Shown here: in pieces, positions 52,467 through 61,188 of the stretch
How the letters are laid out: each line of letters opens with the position of its first letter
How positions within the stretch are numbered: position 1 is the stretch's first letter
Source: Flavobacteriales bacterium
GTDB taxonomy: Bacteria; Bacteroidota; Bacteroidia; Flavobacteriales_F; PHOS-HE28
Assembly (NCBI GenBank): GCA_016717305.1
Contig: JADKFY010000003.1
Span: forward strand, 248,001 to 312,000
Direction: 5' to 3'
DNA: 64,000 nucleotides
Notes under the pieces: generated by a model
Databases searched by the model: none
Told to the model about the DNA's origin: nothing
The model's input: the letters and a program-made list of their open reading frames with translations, nothing else
Made by a program: the position numbers and the translations under genes

Positions 52467-54005
52467 TTAGCTCGCCCACCCTTCCCTATCCAAACTCCTA
52501 TACTGGATCGCCTCGGCCAGATGTTCGGTGCGGATATCGGGACTGGCCGACATGTCGGCGATGGTGCGGCTCACTTTCAGGATGCGGTCGTAGGCACGGG
52601 CGCTGAGGCCAAGGCGGTCCATCGCTTTTTCGAGGAGGCCTTGTCCTACTTTATCGATGCGGCAGATCTCGCGTAATTCCTTGCTGCCCATTTGTGCATT
52701 GCTGTGGATGCTCTTTCCGGCATAGCGAGCTTGCTGCACTTTGCGGGCGAGGATCACGCGTTCGCGCACTACCGCACTGCGTTCGCTGGTGCGTTCGGCG
52801 CTCAATTCACTGAAGGGGACGGGCGTTACTTCAATGTGTATGTCGATGCGATCGAGCAACGGTCCGCTCACCTTGTTCAAGTATTTCTGGACCACCCCGG
52901 GGGCACATACGCACGCCTTGTCGGGGTGGTTGTAGTAGCCGCAAGGGCACGGGTTCATGGCGGCAACAAGCATGAAACTGGCCGGATATTCCACCGTGAA
53001 TTTCGCCCGGCTGATGGTGACCACGCGATCTTCCAAGGGTTGGCGCAGCACTTCGAGCACCTGCCGTTTGAATTCGGGCAATTCATCCAGAAAGAGCACG
53101 CCGTTGTGGGCCAAGCTAATTTCCCCCGGTTGCGGGAACGAGCCACCACCCACCAAGGCCACATCGCTGATCGTGTGGTGCGGCGAACGGTACGGCCGCA
53201 CGCTGAGGAGGCTGTCCTCCTTCTTCAACTTGCCGGCGACGCTGTGGATCTTGGTGGTCTCCAAGGCCTCGTCAATGTTCAATGGAGGCAGGATCGTTGG
53301 CAGCCGTTTGGCCAACATCGTTTTTCCCGCACCCGGTGGTCCGATCAGGATGAGGTTGTGCCCGCCCGCTGCAGCGATCTCAAAGGCCCGCTTGATGTTC
53401 TCCTGCCCTTTCACATCCGCGATGTCCACGGGATAGGAACGGCTGCTGTTTGCGAATTCCGCTTCGATATCCACAGTTGTCGGTTGTATCGATGATCGAC
53501 CGTGCAAGAGGTCCACAACCTCTTTCAAGTGCTCAACGCCATACACGGTAAGGCCGGTAACGATCGCGGCTTCGCGCGCATTCGCGGCAGGTAGGATCAG
53601 TCCTTTGAATCCTTTGGCTTTCGCTTCGAGCGCGATGGGCAATGCACCTTTGATCGGTCGCACACCGCCATCCAAGGAGAGTTCGCCCATGACCAAATGC
53701 GTCTCGAGCATTTCCGCTGGGACTTGCTCCGTAGCGGCTAACAAACCCACTGCCAATGGCAGGTCGTACGCTGTTCCTTCCTTGCGGATATCGGCTGGTG
53801 CCAGATTGATCGTTACGCCTTTGCCGCGTGGGAAATACAGGCCGTTGTTCTTCAGGGCCGCATCCATGCGTTGCTGGCTCTCCTTCACGGCACTGTCCGG
53901 CAACCCAACTAGGAAGAAGAAGGCCCCGTTCTCCACATTCACTTCGGCAGTAACGATCGTGGCATTGATGCCGAAGACAGCGCTGCCGTAGACTTTGATG
54001 AGCAT
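52467..54005 (-). CDS. YifB/ComM family Mg-chelatase-like AAA ATPase
   Basis: A 512-residue AAA+ protein. The N-terminal ChlI-like domain covers residues about 1-165 (YGSAVFGINATIVTAEVNVE), the ATPase core has Walker A LIGPPGAGKTMLAKRL and Walker B-like GVLFLDELPEF, and the C-terminal domain holds a cysteine cluster (NPCPCGYYNHPDKACVC). ComM homologues help branch migration in natural transformation in some bacteria; the role in Bacteroidota is not established. Length is normal. It is downstream of gmhA on the same strand. Confidence 0.95.
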   Translation of the reverse strand: MLIKVYGSAVFGINATIVTAEVNVENGAFFFLVGLPDSAVKESQQRMDAALKNNGLYFPRGKGVTINLAPADIRKEGTAYDLPLAVGLLAATEQVPAEMLETHLVMGELSLDGGVRPIKGALPIALEAKAKGFKGLILPAANAREAAIVTGLTVYGVEHLKEVVDLLHGRSSIQPTTVDIEAEFANSSRSYPVDIADVKGQENIKRAFEIAAAGGHNLILIGPPGAGKTMLAKRLPTILPPLNIDEALETTKIHSVAGKLKKEDSLLSVRPYRSPHHTISDVALVGGGSFPQPGEISLAHNGVLFLDELPEFKRQVLEVLRQPLEDRVVTISRAKFTVEYPASFMLVAAMNPCPCGYYNHPDKACVCAPGVVQKYLNKVSGPLLDRIDIHIEVTPVPFSELSAERTSERSAVVRERVILARKVQQARYAGKSIHSNAQMGSKELREICRIDKVGQGLLEKAMDRLGLSARAYDRILKVSRTIADMSASPDIRTEHLAEAIQYRSLDREGWAS

Positions 54006-54142
54006 TGGTGTAGGTTGATGGCTTGCGTGGTTCCTTGTTGAAGGAGAAGGGTTGTTCGTTGTCGATTCACGTAGTCGCTGCGGGATCGGGTACCCAACTG
54101 ATCACTATCCCGCCTATTTCAAATTCCTTCCGCCCAACGCTC

Positions 54143-54745
54143 TCAACCATTGGGATCACGCCGCTTGGGCAACGCAAGATCTCGTTCGATATGATCGATG
54201 AATGCATGGATCACTTTGATGTGGACCTCTTGGATGCGGTCGGCGTGTCCATTGTGTGGGACTCGTACTTCCACCGTACACAGCTCGGCGAGTTTGCCGC
54301 CATCCTTGCCCGTAAGGCCGATCACGTGCATGTGCTTCTCTCGAGCCATCTGAGCAGCACGCAACACGTTGGGGCTGTTCCCGCTGGTGCTTATCGCCAG
54401 CAACACATCGCCTTCCCTGCCGTGGGCTTGGACAAAACGCGAGAACACGTGATCCCAGCCATAGTCGTTGGCAACACAGGAAATGTGGCTCGGGTCACTG
54501 ATGCTCATGGCGGCGATCGGGTCGCGATCATCACGAAAACGACCGGTGAGCTCTTCTGCGAAGTGCATGGCATCGCACATGCTTCCACCGTTACCGCAGC
54601 TTATGATCTTGGCATCTTGTTTCAGGCAGTAGCTCATGAAGGCGGCGGCCTGCTCAACCGCAGCCATGTTGGCTGCATCAGAGAGAAAGGCTTGCAGCAC
54701 TTCGGCAGCTTGGGTGAAATGGGAAAGGGAACGCTCGTTGTTCAT
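54143..54745 (-). CDS. gmhA: Sedoheptulose 7-phosphate isomerase
   Basis: A 200-residue SIS-domain enzyme that makes D-glycero-D-manno-heptose 7-phosphate for lipopolysaccharide core. Visible motifs are IISCGNGGSMCDAMHFAEEL (about residues 47-66), LLAISTSGNSPNVLRAA and HADRIQEVHIKVIHAFID, with the metal/substrate histidines in place. Length matches the E. coli enzyme. No other heptose gene is adjacent. Confidence 0.95.
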   Translation of the reverse strand: MNNERSLSHFTQAAEVLQAFLSDAANMAAVEQAAAFMSYCLKQDAKIISCGNGGSMCDAMHFAEELTGRFRDDRDPIAAMSISDPSHISCVANDYGWDHVFSRFVQAHGREGDVLLAISTSGNSPNVLRAAQMAREKHMHVIGLTGKDGGKLAELCTVEVRVPHNGHADRIQEVHIKVIHAFIDHIERDLALPKRRDPNG

Positions 54746-54838
54746 CCTGTCAAAGATGCATCAAAGTGTGTGTCCGTGCATTACCTACCAAGGCTCGGTG
54801 ATCCACCACCTGCGCCAACTGGCGCAAAGGGAAGAAAG

Positions 54839-54872
54839 AGGAACCGCAGATGGACGCAGATGAACACGGATA
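54839..54872 (+). repeat. Dispersed intergenic repeat, copy 1
   Basis: GAACCGCAGATGGACGCAG continuing with ATGAACACGGATAAA. It aligns with the segment at 62957-62990, differing mainly as CGCAGATG versus CGTGAATG in each half. This type of sequence recurs between genes in many bacterial genomes. Confidence 0.6.
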
Positions 54873-54946
54873 AATTCGGGATCCCAGTTTCATTGAGATG
54901 CTAATTGCGGGATGTAGCTCGATCTATAAGGCATTGTCATACCAAT

Positions 54947-54967
54947 GAGGTCGCAAATTGCGACCTC
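54947..54967. repeat. Perfect palindrome, 10-base arms
   Basis: Arms GAGGTCGCAA and TTGCGACCTC meet around one central A. No gene starts within 130 bases, so it is either a protein-binding site left without its gene or a structured end. Confidence 0.65.
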
Positions 54968-55102
54968 AAAGAATTCGTCGGTTTCCATTACGGTCCATCA
55001 TGACGTGAATACCGTCAACAAGCAGACGCGTAATATGGCAATACATCTACAAGAAACCAAGCGAGCGGGTGAACACAAGGCCGATCCGCTTCCGCAGAAA
55101 CA

Positions 55103-57607
55103 CTATCGGCTAGCCTGAAGCGCGAGTTTCCGCATGCCTTCCAGACCGCGTTGCAAGAACCCTTCGTACTCGTTCTTGTCCGGAGTGTAGCCCACCGGGT
55201 CGGTCAAGAGTTGACCATCAGGGCTGAGCAAGGCATAATACGGTTGGCTGCTGATCACGAAGGTCTCCAATTGCACAGTGCTCCATTTGTTGCCTTTGGT
55301 CACGATCAATTTCTCCTTGCCGGTGCAGGTCACATATTCGTGTTGCTCGTCCTTGGGCAGCTCGCGTTTGTCGTCCACGTAAAGTGAAGCGAGCACATAT
55401 TCTTCTTCGATCAACTCCTTCACCCCTTTCTCCGGCCATACATGTTCTTCCATCTTCCGGCAGTTCACACAGGCCCATCCGGTGAAGTCGATCATCACCG
55501 GCTTGTTCACCTCTTTGGCATAGGCCAAGGCCTCGTTCAGGTCGTGGAAGGCTTCTGCTTTCTTCGGAAGGATCCAACTGTAACCAACAGGTGGTGCAAG
55601 ACCGCTCATCAATGCCATGGGCGTGAAGGTCTCCGCTTTCTTGTCCACTCGCAGACCGAAGGCCAAGTAGATGGTGGCCGCAGTGAAGACAGCGATAAAG
55701 CCCCAACGGATCCCGGACTTCGACTTTACGGGACTGTCATGCGGGAACCGGATCAAACCAAAGAGGTATAGCACGATACCCAACGAGCAGAGCACCCACA
55801 CCACCATGAACAACTCGTAGGGCACAATGGACCATTGCTTCACCAGATCGGCGTTGCTAAGGAATTTGAAGGCCAAGGCGATCTCGGCGAAACCGAGCAC
55901 CACTTTCACACTGTTCAACCAACTACCGCTGCGCGGAAGTGAATTAAGCCAGCTTGGGAACAAAGCGAACAAAGCGAAGGGTAATGCGAGAGCCAAGCCA
56001 AAACCACCAAGCCCGGCGGTTAGCTGCCACGCACCACCATCAGCGGTCAACGCACCTGCAAGCAATGAACCCAAGATGGGACCAGTGCAGCTGAAGCTGA
56101 CGAGTGCCAGCGTGAGTGCCATGAAGAAGATGCCGATGAGCCCACCGAACCGGGAGGCTTTCGCATCCATGCTGTTCACCCAACTGCTTGGCAAAGTGAT
56201 CTCGAAATAGCCGAAGAAGGAAACCGCGAAGACCAAAAAGATCACGAAGAAGAAAACGTTAAGCCATGGGTTGGTACTGATCTCGTTGAAGATCTCTGCA
56301 TTCACGGATCCCAACAAGTGGAAAGGCAGGCTGAAGAGCAGGTAGATCCCGAGAATGAAGGCACCATACGTGAGCGCGTTCTTCAGCCCTTTGCCTTTCT
56401 CATCGCTCCCTTTGGTGAAGAAGCTCACTGTGAGCGGGATCATCGGGAACACACAAGGTGTCAACAATGCGACCAAGCCACCTAGGAACCCAAGAAGGAA
56501 AATGCGCCAAAGCGATGCGTTGTCCCGTACTTCGGTAACCTCGTTGGAAGAGGGCACCACGGGCGCATTCAAGTCCACCGAAGCCAGTTTGTATTTACAG
56601 TCGTCCGTTGCAGCGAATGATTTGGAACCGATGGTGGCAAGTCCGGTGGAAACGTTGAAGGTGAACGGCAACGGGTCGGGAAAGATGCATTTGCTGTCTT
56701 CGCAGGCCATGTAATTCACCACCCCTTTGATATCTTGTGTTACATCGGTCACTTCCACCTCTTGAATGAACGCCACTTGGTGCTTGAACTTCCGCACGAC
56801 AATGCCGAACATATCGTCCATGCCCTCGAGCATATCGGCACTTTCTTCCTTGGCTTGTCCAATGAACTTTGCCGGCATCAACGTGTCCAACACAAAACTT
56901 GTTGGAATAGGACCCATGCCGAATTCCACCTGCGAATAGACCGCCCAAGGATCCAAGATATCAGCCGTGAACAGGAGTTTCCAGCGGGTATCGCTCACCT
57001 TCTCCGTGACCAACGACCAGGTTACTGGATCCTCTTCTGCCTGTGGAATGCCCCCGACAACCACGGAGGTGCTCGGCGGGATGGCACCTGCAGTACTTAC
57101 ATCGCTTTTGAACGGGAACCCTGAAAGTTCGAATTGGTTGGTACTGAGCGTGACCTTGTAGAACACCGTTGTCGGCGGCAGGCACATTTCATCGTTACAG
57201 GTCATGTACTCGAAGTTCCCTGTCACGGGTTTCGAGGGATCCTGTACGCTGATCTTTTGGGTGAAAGTGGCCGACCCCTTGAACTTCTTCACGTTCATGC
57301 CGAAGACCTCGTCCATGCCGTCAAGCACTTTCTCGCCTGTTTCGGAAGCTTTACCCAAGACGGTAACACCTGAAACACTATCCACTGCAATGGAGGTAGG
57401 CCAAGGACCCATATCGCCGTAGTTCTGCTGTGAGTAAACGGACCAACCGTGCTCAATGGTGGCATGGAAACCCACTTCCCAAACGCCGTTCTTTTCAGTG
57501 GAAGAGATCTTCCACTCCACCGGTTCCAACGCATCCGCATTCGGTGGTTGGGCTTGGACGGCCACGAAGGAGAACGCGGCATACAAGGCGAGCAGGATCC
57601 TCATCAT
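55103..57607 (-). CDS. Thiol:disulfide interchange protein DsbD family
   Basis: An 834-residue protein that carries electrons from the cytoplasm to periplasmic thiols. A signal peptide (MMRILLALYAAFSFVAVQAQ) is followed by two tandem DsbD alpha-like domains, each marked by a cysteine pair (YMTCNDEMCLPP and YMACEDSKCIFP). The membrane domain with eight or so helices follows (GFLGGLVALLTPCVFPMIPL, SCTGPILGSLLAG) and the C-terminal thioredoxin-like domain has CVNC at 713-716. ATG 57607 is chosen; the TTG upstream is rejected. The gene directly upstream encodes a third, free alpha-like domain. Confidence 0.95.
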   Translation of the reverse strand: MMRILLALYAAFSFVAVQAQPPNADALEPVEWKISSTEKNGVWEVGFHATIEHGWSVYSQQNYGDMGPWPTSIAVDSVSGVTVLGKASETGEKVLDGMDEVFGMNVKKFKGSATFTQKISVQDPSKPVTGNFEYMTCNDEMCLPPTTVFYKVTLSTNQFELSGFPFKSDVSTAGAIPPSTSVVVGGIPQAEEDPVTWSLVTEKVSDTRWKLLFTADILDPWAVYSQVEFGMGPIPTSFVLDTLMPAKFIGQAKEESADMLEGMDDMFGIVVRKFKHQVAFIQEVEVTDVTQDIKGVVNYMACEDSKCIFPDPLPFTFNVSTGLATIGSKSFAATDDCKYKLASVDLNAPVVPSSNEVTEVRDNASLWRIFLLGFLGGLVALLTPCVFPMIPLTVSFFTKGSDEKGKGLKNALTYGAFILGIYLLFSLPFHLLGSVNAEIFNEISTNPWLNVFFFVIFLVFAVSFFGYFEITLPSSWVNSMDAKASRFGGLIGIFFMALTLALVSFSCTGPILGSLLAGALTADGGAWQLTAGLGGFGLALALPFALFALFPSWLNSLPRSGSWLNSVKVVLGFAEIALAFKFLSNADLVKQWSIVPYELFMVVWVLCSLGIVLYLFGLIRFPHDSPVKSKSGIRWGFIAVFTAATIYLAFGLRVDKKAETFTPMALMSGLAPPVGYSWILPKKAEAFHDLNEALAYAKEVNKPVMIDFTGWACVNCRKMEEHVWPEKGVKELIEEEYVLASLYVDDKRELPKDEQHEYVTCTGKEKLIVTKGNKWSTVQLETFVISSQPYYALLSPDGQLLTDPVGYTPDKNEYEGFLQRGLEGMRKLALQASR

Positions 57608-57613
57608 GGACAA

Positions 57614-58066
57614 TTACTTCGAAGCGGATGGTTTCACCTCCAAGCGAAAAGGTGCAGTTGTTGGTGGTAAGCACGTCTTGTCATTGCAAACCATGTATTC
57701 CACTTCACCCTCCACGACCACGGGGTTGGAACTGGTCACTTTAACACGTTGGACAAATAACGGTTCGCCGGAATGGTAGCGGACGTTCATTTGGAAGTTC
57801 TGGTCGTACACCTCTTCCGGTTCAGGTTCGACAAGTGCTCCAGTAGACTCCACGCCCTCGGAAGGGTGTATGGTGATGGTGGTCGGGATCGGTCCCAAGT
57901 CGTTCTCAAGTTGAGTGGCGTAAATATGCCAACCGGCCTCAACGTGCGCTGTCATTTCAAGAGCCGTAGTCCCATCCTCTAGGGGTGTGGAAACAAAAGA
58001 CCATGAAACCGGAGGATCGCCTGGGATGAGCATGGACAGCAAACCGATGAGAGCAATTGAAGGCAT
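57614..58066 (-). CDS. Stand-alone DsbD N-terminal (alpha-like) domain protein
   Basis: A 150-residue exported protein with a signal (MPSIALIGLLSMLIPGDPP) and one domain of the same kind as the two at the start of the next gene (VEAGWHIYATQLENDLGPIP, YMVCNDKTCLPPTTAPF). The cysteine pair is kept, so it can probably take electrons from DsbD and pass them on. It is seven bases upstream of dsbD on the same strand, with a TATTTTTG promoter motif before it. Confidence 0.88.
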   Translation of the reverse strand: MPSIALIGLLSMLIPGDPPVSWSFVSTPLEDGTTALEMTAHVEAGWHIYATQLENDLGPIPTTITIHPSEGVESTGALVEPEPEEVYDQNFQMNVRYHSGEPLFVQRVKVTSSNPVVVEGEVEYMVCNDKTCLPPTTAPFRLEVKPSASK

Positions 58067-58082
58067 GGTGAAGAACTTCTGG

Positions 58083-58090
58083 CAAAAATA
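58083..58090 (-). promoter_or_regulatory. Bacteroidota -7 promoter motif for the DsbD pair
   Basis: On the minus strand TATTTTTG followed by C, 16 bases before the ATG at 58066. Confidence 0.5.
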
Positions 58091-58226
58091 GGCCGAACCA
58101 AAGCAGGCTTGGCCGATCGATCAAGCAAAGGCTAGGGATCCCACCGCGAGATAACAAGTATTGGGTATAGAGGATCAAGGATGGCTCACAGCGATACTTG
58201 ACGCACGACAGCTTGGAGCAAAATTC

Positions 58227-58517
58227 CTACGGAAACTCTACGCTCACCACCCTGGAAACAGGGATCGTGGTTCCATACTTCAGCACGATGTTCTCAGCAT
58301 CGAAGGTCCAGATCGTGGTCTCCACGGCTTTCAGACCTTCATCGTCCTGGAACAAGATCCTACATTTGCCATGGTGGGTATTCCCAAGCCTGGTAGCACG
58401 TTCCATCATTGCCATGATACCCGCTCGTTCGGGATCCGTGAGCATGAGCGCCTGCCGGGGAAAGCGCAGGGAAGGAATGCGTTCTTTCTGGACCACTGTT
58501 GCGTTGATGGGAAGCAT
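58227..58517 (-). CDS. Small conserved Bacteroidota protein, unknown function
   Basis: A 96-residue protein that resembles a small family I recall as widespread in Bacteroidota: residues about 10-25 (KERIPSLRFPRQALML), 33-55 (GIMAMMERATRLGNTHHGKC), and the strong C-terminal stretch KAVETTIWTFDAENIVLKYG. No signal or membrane segment. The core looks like a small beta-rich fold. It lies alone downstream of tilS on the same strand with an 82-base gap. Confidence 0.8.
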   Translation of the reverse strand: MLPINATVVQKERIPSLRFPRQALMLTDPERAGIMAMMERATRLGNTHHGKCRILFQDDEGLKAVETTIWTFDAENIVLKYGTTIPVSRVVSVEFP

Positions 58518-58599
58518 GGCGGTTGGATTTGTGTAATAACGAAGTTAGATCCAAAAAGGACGGTTCCTACAAAGGCTGTTGAAAAGTTCCTGGAATTGG

Positions 58600-59931
58600 T
58601 CATACGCCCGACCACTCCACCCGCAGCATCCTGCGGGTATCGGCGGTAGCCCCGATCCCGTCTGCCAGCCGATGCCCACAAAGCCAAAGGACTTTCTCTC
58701 CATGGGTCAATACGTAGGTACGTTGCTTACGATCTCGAGGCACTTTGGCATCAATGAGCAAGTCGCTCACGAGCTTACTGCCACCAAGGCCGATCGGAGT
58801 CATGCGGTCACCATGTTGCCATGGCCGAAGTGTAAGTGGGAACGTGATCCGATCAGCATCGAGCCACGCAACGTTGCGCCCCATAGTAAGGTCCATGGTC
58901 GCCAGAGGGGCTAGTTCAACTGAGAGTGGTGCCTCGGCCGGAATAGTGTCGACATCATCGATCTGCCAAACGGGAAGTGGACCCGCGAACTCGCCGATCA
59001 CCAGTTGTGTGCGATCCACGAGCACTTGGCATGTCCCCTGCAGAAAGATCGCACCAACGTTCCTTTCCTCGATGGATGTCCGGATCGCAGCGAGCCGGTC
59101 AGGATGAAACCCTTTGTGCCGAAGTACATGATGCAAGAACAGGAAAGGGGCTTCGGAATCCGTGATCGCTGAGAAAGGCAAGCGTACAGAGCCATCAGGA
59201 TCGGGCACAATATCCTTCAGCAATTCGGCGAAGCGTCCAGTTGCCAGACCTTGCATTTCGCTGGCAAGCATGGTGTTACGCTGCAGATTTCGGTGTGTTC
59301 CCGGCCGCCAAGCTTCGAGCATTGGAAGCAGCTCGTGCCTCACACGGTTGCGCAGGTAATCGGCATTTGCGTTGCTGGAGTCTTCACGCCAAGGGATCGA
59401 ATTCGCTGTGGCGTATTCCAAGATCTGCTTTCGTCCAATACCGAGCAGCGGCCGTATGAAAGGCCCGGAACGGATCGGGATACCGGCCCATCCCTGCGAG
59501 CCCATGCCTTGCAACAGGCCCATGAAGAACGTTTCGATGGAATCATCTGCGTGGTGTGCCATGGCCAGTTTCTCGGGTCCTGAACCCACCAGTCCGTTGA
59601 ACCATTCGAGCCTCAACTCACGCGCTGCCATTTGCACGCTGCTCCCGCTTACCTCCATGGCCGCGCGCACATCCACATGGTGCGCCACGAACGGGATCCC
59701 ATTATCGGCACAATACTGTTCCAGAAAGGCACGATCACCATCGCTCTCGGCACCGCGCAAACCATGGTCCACATGGGCAACATGGCACGGATGGCGCAAC
59801 GAACGCAACACATGCAGAAGCACCATACTGTCCACTCCACCACTCACTGCGACCCACAAGGGCTCATTAGGAGCGGCAAGCCGGCCCTTGGCGATCGCGA
59901 GCCTGATGACCTCACGCATGTGCAAGTGCAT
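58600..59931 (-). CDS. tilS: tRNA(Ile)-lysidine synthase
   Basis: A 443-residue enzyme that puts lysidine on C34 of tRNA-Ile(CAU), changing its codon from AUG to AUA. The PP-loop SGGVDSM is at residues 30-36, with AHHADDSIETFFMGLLQGMG and HELLPMLEAW downstream. The C-terminal domain LRPWQHGDRMTPIGLGG-like text is typical. ATG 59931 is used; Met5 (59919) is an alternative. The start overlaps the end of pabB, so the two are coupled. Confidence 0.95.
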   Translation of the reverse strand: MHLHMREVIRLAIAKGRLAAPNEPLWVAVSGGVDSMVLLHVLRSLRHPCHVAHVDHGLRGAESDGDRAFLEQYCADNGIPFVAHHVDVRAAMEVSGSSVQMAARELRLEWFNGLVGSGPEKLAMAHHADDSIETFFMGLLQGMGSQGWAGIPIRSGPFIRPLLGIGRKQILEYATANSIPWREDSSNANADYLRNRVRHELLPMLEAWRPGTHRNLQRNTMLASEMQGLATGRFAELLKDIVPDPDGSVRLPFSAITDSEAPFLFLHHVLRHKGFHPDRLAAIRTSIEERNVGAIFLQGTCQVLVDRTQLVIGEFAGPLPVWQIDDVDTIPAEAPLSVELAPLATMDLTMGRNVAWLDADRITFPLTLRPWQHGDRMTPIGLGGSKLVSDLLIDAKVPRDRKQRTYVLTHGEKVLWLCGHRLADGIGATADTRRMLRVEWSGV

Positions 59932-61153
59932 CGATCACGGAACGGGCTTTCAGTTGGCACTCTTGCCATTCCATTTCCGGATCGCAAAGCGAAGTGATAG
60001 CGCTGCCGGTGTGAATGGAAGCATCGCTGCTATTAGCATCATACATCAACGTGCGGATCACGACGTTGAAGTCTGCTGTCCCATCGGGTGCAAAGAAACC
60101 GAGAGATCCGCTGAAAAGCCCACGCGGCGTTCCTTCCGCCTCTTCGATCAATTGCATGGCGCGGAATTTCGGTGCACCGGTCATACTGGCCATGGGGAAC
60201 GCAGCAGCGATCGCATGGAACGGCGTTGTTCCGGAGCGCAATGTTGCCGAGACGGTGCTGATCATTTGGTGGACACGCGGAAAGGAGATCACCGCGCAAA
60301 GTTCATCTACCTTCACCGATCCGGACGCAGCGATGCGCGCGAGATCGTTGCGCATAACGTCCAAGGCCATAATGTTCTCGCTACGTTCCTTTTCGTCCAC
60401 CGCCAATTCCAGAGCCAGCCTTTGGTCTTCCATGGGGTCCGAGTGGCGAGGTCGTGTCCCCTTCATAGGTTGCCCGATCACCTTGTCGTTATCAAATTCA
60501 AGGAATCGTTCAGGGCTTGCGCAAAGTGCGAAACGATCTCCATTGCGGTAGAACCCTGCGAACGGTGCCGCAGAACTTTCAAGTAACCGCTCGAAGGCTC
60601 GGAATGGATCGAAGCACGAGATCTTGGCGCGCCGTGCGGTGCAGAAGTTCACCTCGTAAATGTCACCACGATGGATGTGTTCCAACAATTTCTCCACCTT
60701 GGCCAAGTACTGTTCGCGCGTGAAGTCCTCCGTCCAAACTATGGGAATTGGAGCGTGGGTCCCATTCGTTTCGCTGAAGAATCCTTTCGCCCATGATCTG
60801 GCCTCATCCTCCTGACTGGCCGGCACATGCATGACCACCTCATCCTTGACCCACTCCACTACAAAGCGCGGAACGGTCCAAGAGCAAAGGAGCTGTTCGC
60901 TTGAGGGGAAAGCACTTTTCAGGTCCGGTTCCAATGCATCCTTCCATTCATAGCGCATGGCACCGAATGTCCAATCGGTTACTTGGTTCGCCTTATTGAA
61001 AGAGGGAGAAATAACGTTTTCCAGTACACCTATTGCCAACACCGCTCGATCACGGTCCGCGATACGACGATACATGAAGTGCGCTTCATGCTGAAGGAAA
61101 GCCCAGTTGATGGCCTTCGTGTTGGTGATCGGTATGGTGATGCGGCTTGGCAC
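59912..61153 (-). CDS. pabB: Aminodeoxychorismate synthase component I
   Basis: A 413-residue chorismate-binding enzyme that makes aminodeoxychorismate for folate. Motifs are IYEVNFCTARRAKI, FALCASPERFLEF, IGQPMKGTRPRHSD, ALDVMRNDLARIAASGSVKV and FPMASMTGAPKFRAM, all typical. I chose GTG 61153, which keeps the family N-terminal helix (TNTKAINWAFLQHEAHFMYR); ATG 61075 would remove it and the frame above runs into lnt. The family overlaps with anthranilate synthase TrpE, but the short N-terminus favours PabB. Confidence 0.9.
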   Translation of the reverse strand: MPSRITIPITNTKAINWAFLQHEAHFMYRRIADRDRAVLAIGVLENVISPSFNKANQVTDWTFGAMRYEWKDALEPDLKSAFPSSEQLLCSWTVPRFVVEWVKDEVVMHVPASQEDEARSWAKGFFSETNGTHAPIPIVWTEDFTREQYLAKVEKLLEHIHRGDIYEVNFCTARRAKISCFDPFRAFERLLESSAAPFAGFYRNGDRFALCASPERFLEFDNDKVIGQPMKGTRPRHSDPMEDQRLALELAVDEKERSENIMALDVMRNDLARIAASGSVKVDELCAVISFPRVHQMISTVSATLRSGTTPFHAIAAAFPMASMTGAPKFRAMQLIEEAEGTPRGLFSGSLGFFAPDGTADFNVVIRTLMYDANSSDASIHTGSAITSLCDPEMEWQECQLKARSVIDALAHA

Positions 61154-61188
61154 GGTGTGTGCGAAAATACCGGAATGCGGAAGTGGGA

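Larger units (their letters stand above)
54746..55102. other. Intergenic region with repeat and palindrome
   Basis: About 360 bases without a gene between gmhA and dsbD, both on the minus strand. It carries a copy of a dispersed intergenic repeat (54839-54872) and a 21-base perfect palindrome (54947-54967). Confidence 0.5.

Noticed and set aside
54023..54904. Plus-strand ORF of 293 codons opposite gmhA
   Set aside because: gmhA has all SIS-domain motifs on the other strand; this frame has none.
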